Source of the DNA: Phaeobacter bryozoorum
Lineage (GTDB): Bacteria; Pseudomonadota; Alphaproteobacteria; Rhodobacterales; Rhodobacteraceae
DNA: 64,000 bases
Reading direction: 5' to 3' (one strand)
NCBI RefSeq assembly: GCF_041893525.1
Contig: NZ_CP169068.1
Positions within the stretch are counted from its first letter, which is position 1. Every line of letters begins with the position of its first letter. Under the pieces are notes generated by a model. The model was not told where the DNA came from. It ran no database searches and saw nothing but the letters and a program-made list of their open reading frames with translations. Shown piece after piece: positions 59,961-64,000 of the stretch. A program made the translations under genes and the position numbers.

Positions 59961-61028
59961 TTAGTTCTGGATTTGCAAATCTGTCCAGACCAGAGCGTGA
60001 CGGCTGGCTGGGCGCTCAGAACCGCTATAGCGCTCCGCGATGTCTTCGGCCCATATCAGTCCCGAGGCGACGACCTGCGCAGACTGTGACGGGAGGATGT
60101 AGTCTACGCGCATACGGCCGGATCTGCCCCAGTTTACGGTTTCCGCGCCTCCGGTCTGATCCACCGGGCGCGGGTCCTGTAGTCTTGGGTCGCGGAGCAG
60201 ATCTGCAATGGCCTGCCGATAGCCAGCCCCCCGGTCGGGATCAAGGTTCGCACCGCCCGCGATAACCCAGGGTTCGGCGGGAACGGGGCCAAGCCGGCCA
60301 TCCAGCAACACCTGCCAGAGCCGGATCTCATCCCGGTTGCGCAACGCGTTACGACCCTCAGGGCCGTCAAACAGCGGCGGTGTCGCCTGAAAGGTCAGGA
60401 CAGACAGTTCAGAACCATCGGGCAACAGGATCGGGACGATCCAATGGCCGGTGCTTGGCAGGCGCTGGATCGCTAGCGCCTGTGGGCTGGGAAACGGACG
60501 ACCATCGGGGTGGGCAGGAAGGATGGCTCCGGGAAGATCCCGCCACAGCAGATCGGAGAGATCGCGCGCCTTGGCATGCAGGATAGGAAACCGCGACAGC
60601 AACGCAAGCCCGCCCTGTCCGGTGAACCGGCCATAGCCCTGCGCATCCCGGGCGGTCGAAGGCTCCCCGTCTCCGTCCATGTCCAGCCCGGTGTGCAACC
60701 CGCTATTGGGACGTGGGGCATAGATGTGATCATAGCGGGGCAGGCGTTTGTCCAGCTGATCGCGCAGTTCGGCGATGGCGTGACCATCGTGATCCCAATC
60801 AATGCCCTGCAACAGCAGGATATCAGCCTCTGCCGCACTTAGGCTGTCCAGAATGGCGGTGATTTGTGGATCTTCGCCGCGGCGTAGATCGCGCAGCAAT
60901 AAACCCGGCCCCTTGCGCGACAGCTCGGTGTTGAAACTGGCGATACGGATCAGTGGCTTGACCTGGGGCTGGGCATGACAAATCAGCGGAAAGAGGGCGG
61001 CCAACAGCAGGGTGGCCAGCGCTCTCAT
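59961..61028 (-). CDS. Exported endonuclease/exonuclease/phosphatase family protein
   Basis: 355 residues. A signal peptide (about 3-19, ending CHA) indicates export. The EEP fold is recognised by IRIASFNTEL, DILLLQGIDWDHDG, GGLALLSRFPI and the end MRVDYILPS with SRHALVWTDLQ. Some active-site positions differ from the family's usual motifs (for example LLLQGID where Glu is common in LQE), so hydrolase activity is uncertain. Its start overlaps the stop of the membrane protein gene (ATGA), suggesting translational coupling. Confidence 0.78.
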   Translation of the reverse strand: MRALATLLLAALFPLICHAQPQVKPLIRIASFNTELSRKGPGLLLRDLRRGEDPQITAILDSLSAAEADILLLQGIDWDHDGHAIAELRDQLDKRLPRYDHIYAPRPNSGLHTGLDMDGDGEPSTARDAQGYGRFTGQGGLALLSRFPILHAKARDLSDLLWRDLPGAILPAHPDGRPFPSPQALAIQRLPSTGHWIVPILLPDGSELSVLTFQATPPLFDGPEGRNALRNRDEIRLWQVLLDGRLGPVPAEPWVIAGGANLDPDRGAGYRQAIADLLRDPRLQDPRPVDQTGGAETVNWGRSGRMRVDYILPSQSAQVVASGLIWAEDIAERYSGSERPASRHALVWTDLQIQN

Positions 61029-61858
61029 GCGGTCTGCAACGCCTCGGAACTGGCGTATGCAGCGCGGCGCTTCTGTGCGATCAGGTCGGAGACGCGCAGC
61101 ATCGCAAGACCGCGCATCACCATGGAGGCAGGCACAAACGCCCAGGCGGCGACGACCCAGACCAGCGTCTGCGGGGCGGACAAAAGACCGGGATCGACCA
61201 GGCCCGAGGCCAGTTTCACAACGGCCGGAAGCGCAAAGGGAAAAAGCACCCCGCCAACAATATTGATGCGCGCATCCCGTTGCAGTCGTTCGACCACATC
61301 GCCGCCGGTTGTCGGGTCAAAGAGCGGCAGATTTGTCCAGACGTTGAATGGCCCATTGCCGAGCGGCCAGTCATAAAGCCGGATCGCCAAAGCAAAACCA
61401 GTGATCGCAAGCAGTGCAACGATATAGGTCAGCGCTGCCGCTGCCATCACCCGGGTCACCAGTTCAGGCTCCACATGGGCTGGCATCATCAACCCGATAA
61501 GCTGGACGGGGGAAAAGGCAAAATCCAGCGTAGTTCCTAACCAGGAGGCCAGCCCATGCACCAGCGACGTCAGGGCTGTTGCCTCGATCGGGTGGCGCGC
61601 CAGCAGACTGACCAGGATGACAATCAGCGCCAAGGCGATAAACCGCATTCGGTTCAGCGGCGGGGCTTCGCGAAACTCGACGAAACTGGGGTAGCTTGAG
61701 AAATATTCGGCAAAAGTCAGCGCCGCTGCGAGGATCGCAAGAAGGGCAATCACCTCCGGTGATCTGGTTGCCGTATCCGGCAACAACAGCGATGGCATTG
61801 CGATCAACAATGCAACAAAGATGCCGCGGATGGCCGCGCCTGTAATCCGTGCAATCAC
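61025..61858 (-). CDS. Membrane protein of unknown function
   Basis: 277 residues with about six hydrophobic segments (about 12-27, 36-50, 70-87, 138-160, 200-220 and 232-250). The pattern EYFSSYPSFVEFREAPPLNRMRF is conserved in Rhodobacteraceae proteins of this type as far as I recall, without a function. No catalytic motif. It is upstream of, and overlaps, the EEP-fold gene, so the two probably work together at the cell envelope. Confidence 0.7.
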   Translation of the reverse strand: MIARITGAAIRGIFVALLIAMPSLLLPDTATRSPEVIALLAILAAALTFAEYFSSYPSFVEFREAPPLNRMRFIALALIVILVSLLARHPIEATALTSLVHGLASWLGTTLDFAFSPVQLIGLMMPAHVEPELVTRVMAAAALTYIVALLAITGFALAIRLYDWPLGNGPFNVWTNLPLFDPTTGGDVVERLQRDARINIVGGVLFPFALPAVVKLASGLVDPGLLSAPQTLVWVVAAWAFVPASMVMRGLAMLRVSDLIAQKRRAAYASSEALQTA

Positions 61859-62239
61859 GCTTCGATCCCTTCAAACTGGACTGGCCGGTGCATTGCCGTG
61901 CCGTTGTTCCAACTTGATGCTCGGAGTCGTTTCTTGGTGAAACGTTGTTGCCGAGCGCTGCCTCATTTCTGCCTTATTTCTGCCTGTCAGCGGGAATTTG
62001 CTCAAGTTTGATGACGTGATTTGGGATCCTTCCGTGTACTTTGGGTTGCAGACTGGTGCCGGTTTGCATCAGTTGCATATCTTGAGTTGCAATGAAAACA
62101 ACGGCTTATCGACTTCTTCACAAGATATTGTGGAATGTCAGCCGTAAAGGGCTAGCAGAATCGTTTCACGGGACGAGGGGACGCAGCTCAGTCCAGTCAG
62201 CGCACTGACAACCGCCGCACCGATCTGACCGGGGGAGCC
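61859..62239. other. Gene-free interval before the DUF2332 gene
   Basis: 381 bp with relatively AT-rich character in its middle (about 61960-62140). I see no RNA gene, repeat or convincing promoter box; it must contain divergent promoters for the flanking genes. Confidence 0.45.
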
Positions 62240-63214
62240 ATGACCAGCGAGATTGCCGCACGTTACACCAGATTCGCGCAGGTGGAGGCTGCAGGTCAGT
62301 CGCTGATTTACGAACGGCTTGCATTGCAGGTGGCCCGCTCGCCGCGCTGTCTGGCGTTCCTGTCAGCGCTCCCTGCGGATCGCCAGCAACCGAATTTGCT
62401 GTTCGCGGCACTGCGTTCGGTTACAGGCGATATCCCATGCGATGACCGGCTGGATAGGGCAATCCACGAGCAGGGGGATGATATCGCAGCCGTGATGCTG
62501 TGCCGGACAACCCAGACGAACGAGCCGGGACGCTGTGCGGTCCTGTTGCCCGTATTGGCCCAGATCACGGGACCGATTGCCCTGATTGAGGTCGGAGCAT
62601 CCGCAGGGCTTTGTCTGTTGCCGGACTACTATGGCTATGATTGGGAAGGTTATCAGCTGCCGCCGTCGCAGCAAATCGGGGTTCGTGCCCCTGTGATGAT
62701 CTGCAATGCGTCACCCGGTACACCTTTGCCGCGGGCGCATCCCGAAATCATCTGGCGCGCGGGGCTGGATCTGAACCCGCTTGATGTCAATTGCGAGGCG
62801 GATGTCCGCTGGCTCGAACACCTGATATGGCCCGAACATCAGTCGCGCCTCGACAGGCTGCGCGCCGCTATCGCCGTCGCCAGGAAGGCTCCTCCGTCGA
62901 TTGTCGCCGGGGATCTGACCCAGGATCTGCCTGCTCTAATTGCCAAGGCACCTTCCGAGGCGACGGTTGTCGTCTTTCATACAGCGGTGGTGACTTATGT
63001 TGCCGATCAGGGCCAGCGCGACGCCTTCGCGGAAATGATGTTGAACAGCGGGGCGATCTGGATCAGCAACGAGGGTACGCGGGTCTTCCCGCAGTTTGCG
63101 GACCGTGCGGGACCGGTGCGGGACAATATGTTTCTGCTGACGCAGAATGGCCATCCGCTGGCCTGGACCGGCCCGCATGGCCAGGCGATCGAGTGGCTGC
63201 CAGAAAATCGTTGA
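62240..63214 (+). CDS. DUF2332 family protein
   Basis: 324 residues. The family is marked by an N-terminal helix region (YTRFAQVEAAGQSLIYERLALQVARSP) and the methyltransferase-like core IALIEVGASAGLCLLPDYYGYDW, followed by RAGLDLNPLDV and VVFHTAVVTYV. It resembles a SAM-binding fold but is not assigned. It lies between leuD and the genes before leuB. The start ATG 62240 has GGGGGAG upstream. Confidence 0.83.
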   Translation: MTSEIAARYTRFAQVEAAGQSLIYERLALQVARSPRCLAFLSALPADRQQPNLLFAALRSVTGDIPCDDRLDRAIHEQGDDIAAVMLCRTTQTNEPGRCAVLLPVLAQITGPIALIEVGASAGLCLLPDYYGYDWEGYQLPPSQQIGVRAPVMICNASPGTPLPRAHPEIIWRAGLDLNPLDVNCEADVRWLEHLIWPEHQSRLDRLRAAIAVARKAPPSIVAGDLTQDLPALIAKAPSEATVVVFHTAVVTYVADQGQRDAFAEMMLNSGAIWISNEGTRVFPQFADRAGPVRDNMFLLTQNGHPLAWTGPHGQAIEWLPENR

Positions 63215-63257
63215 AACCTCGAGTTTGCCGATTTTCGCCCGCGATCCGCCTCATTGA

Positions 63258-63284
63258 AAAAGCCGCCCATGCGGGGCGGCTTTT
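63258..63284. terminator. Terminator between the DUF2332 gene and leuD
   Basis: AAAAGCCGCCC (63258-63268) with GGGCGGCTTTT (63274-63284), five-base loop. It serves both convergent genes. Confidence 0.9.
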
Positions 63285-63312
63285 CTGTGCATAGTCGGTT
63301 TGAACCGTCGGG

Positions 63313-63918
63313 TCAGACCCAGGGGCGCTCCTGCGCGGCCTTGTCTTCAAAGCTGGCGATGGACGCGGATTTTTCCAAGGTCAGGCCGATATCATCCAGC
63401 CCGTTCAGCAGACAGTGCTTGCGGTGACCGTCGACTTCAAATGCGACGACTTCGCCGTCGGAGGTGGTGATTTCCTGTGCTTCCAGATCCACGGTCATAC
63501 GGGCATTCTCACCCTTCTCCGCGTCCTTCATCAGCAGATCAACCTGCTCCTGCGGCAATACGATGGGCAGGATCCCGTTTTTGAAGCAGTTGTTGTAGAA
63601 GATGTCCGCAAAGGAGGTCGAGATCACGCATTTGATACCGAAATCCTTGATCGCCCAGGGCGCATGTTCGCGCGAGGAGCCACATCCAAAATTGTCGCCT
63701 GCAACCAGAATCTCGGCGTTGCGATACTGCGGCTTGTTCAGCACGAAATCCGCAATCTCAGACCCATCGCGGTTGTAGCGCATCTCATCGAACAGATTCT
63801 TGCCAAACCCGGTGCGCTGAATGGACTTCAGAAACACCTTCGGGATGATCATGTCGGTGTCGATATTGACGAGCGGCATCGGTGCGGCGACGCCGGTGAG
63901 TTTTTGAAACTTATCCAT
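63313..63918 (-). CDS. leuD: 3-isopropylmalate dehydratase small subunit
   Basis: 201 residues. KLTGVAAPMPLVNIDTDMIIP is the conserved start, and VAGDNFGCGSSREHAPWAI is the substrate-binding swivel region. It forms the isomerase with LeuC and converts 2- to 3-isopropylmalate. It lies 12 bp downstream of the leuC stop, so leuC-leuD form an operon. leuB is on the same strand but separated by other genes. Confidence 0.97.
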   Translation of the reverse strand: MDKFQKLTGVAAPMPLVNIDTDMIIPKVFLKSIQRTGFGKNLFDEMRYNRDGSEIADFVLNKPQYRNAEILVAGDNFGCGSSREHAPWAIKDFGIKCVISTSFADIFYNNCFKNGILPIVLPQEQVDLLMKDAEKGENARMTVDLEAQEITTSDGEVVAFEVDGHRKHCLLNGLDDIGLTLEKSASIASFEDKAAQERPWV

Positions 63919-63930
63919 TGGGCGTATTCC

Positions 63931-64000
63931 TTACATCAGCTCGCGAATATCGGTCAGCTTGCCGGTCAGCGCGGCAGCGGCAGCCATGGCAGGCGACACC
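63931..64000 (-). CDS. leuC: 3' end of leuC, 3-isopropylmalate dehydratase large subunit
   Basis: The last 22 codons on the minus strand read VSPAMAAAAALTGKLTDIRELM and stop at 63931-63933. This matches the conserved LeuC C-terminus. The gene continues beyond the window. Its stop is 12 bp before the leuD ATG. Confidence 0.9.
   Translation of the reverse strand, partial: VSPAMAAAAALTGKLTDIRELM

Noticed and set aside
61859..62239. Possible replication-origin-like AT-rich region
   Set aside because: No DnaA-box cluster and no origin-linked genes (dnaA, hemE-parA arrangement) were seen.

Overview
The window looks like chromosomal DNA of a marine Roseobacter-group alphaproteobacterium (Rhodobacteraceae, Phaeobacter/Ruegeria-like). 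The basis is GC-rich coding sequence and family-typical gene sets: ccoNOQP-ccoGHIS with FnrL, hisS-hisZ-hisG with the short HisG, TrcR (DUF1013), COQ9, a CycM-type cytochrome c, a YejABEF transporter, and SRP RNA, dnaX, ybaB and recR close together. There is no phage, insertion sequence, CRISPR array or obvious genomic island; almost everything is core or house-keeping.

Layout. 1-5.3 kb: a NemR-like TetR regulator flanked by two almost identical operators, alanine dehydrogenase divergent from its Lrp/AsnC regulator, a frameshifted GMC oxidoreductase and a PPK2 kinase. 5.8-10.8 kb: rpsU, COQ9, a quinone oxidoreductase, a DUF2189 membrane protein, a secreted RNase T2 and trcR. 11-16.6 kb: an unusual tRNA with a UAU anticodon, recR, ybaB, dnaX, a small phosphatase, a cobalamin-riboswitch-controlled DUF1636 gene and SRP RNA. 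16.7-22 kb: a cytosolic-looking CpdB-type esterase, nudC, an SRPBCC protein, pheA and a membrane cytochrome c. 22.2-28 kb: yejABEF.

28.3-39.4 kb is the micro-aerobic respiration block: fnrL, a tandem universal stress protein, ccoNOQP, a transglutaminase-like gene and ccoGHIS (including ccoS, 52 aa). FNR boxes lie before ccoN and ccoG, and a weaker one before fnrL. A further good box, with a class-II-spaced -10, lies in an otherwise empty gap at 34.57 kb. 39.4-50.3 kb: a D,D-carboxypeptidase with a SPOR-like end, a CHMI-type tautomerase, a HAD hydrolase, clpS, an rRNA methyltransferase, an SDR lacking its catalytic Lys, hemF, a GH25 lipoprotein, hemC divergent from hemE, and an alpha-methylacyl-CoA racemase. 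50.4-64 kb: a Zn/Cd/Pb P-type ATPase behind a MerR-type promoter, slyX, hisS-hisZ-hisG, a secreted lectin-like protein, tRNA-Pro(CGG), a DMT transporter, leuB (frameshifted at codon 8-9), an exonuclease/phosphatase-fold protein, a membrane protein, DUF2332, leuD and the end of leuC.

Most interesting. (a) A transglutaminase-like gene and the ZntA-type ATPase, 17 kb apart, share the same MerR-type promoter with a 19-bp spacer. (b) The orphan FNR promoter plus a perfect 14-bp inverted repeat between the cco operons suggests an oxygen-regulated small RNA. (c) The tRNA-Ile(UAU) has an 8-nt T-loop and an acceptor mismatch. (d) A DUF1636 gene stands alone under a B12 riboswitch. (e) Two genes carry single-base homopolymer contractions, which may be assembly errors or real mutations.
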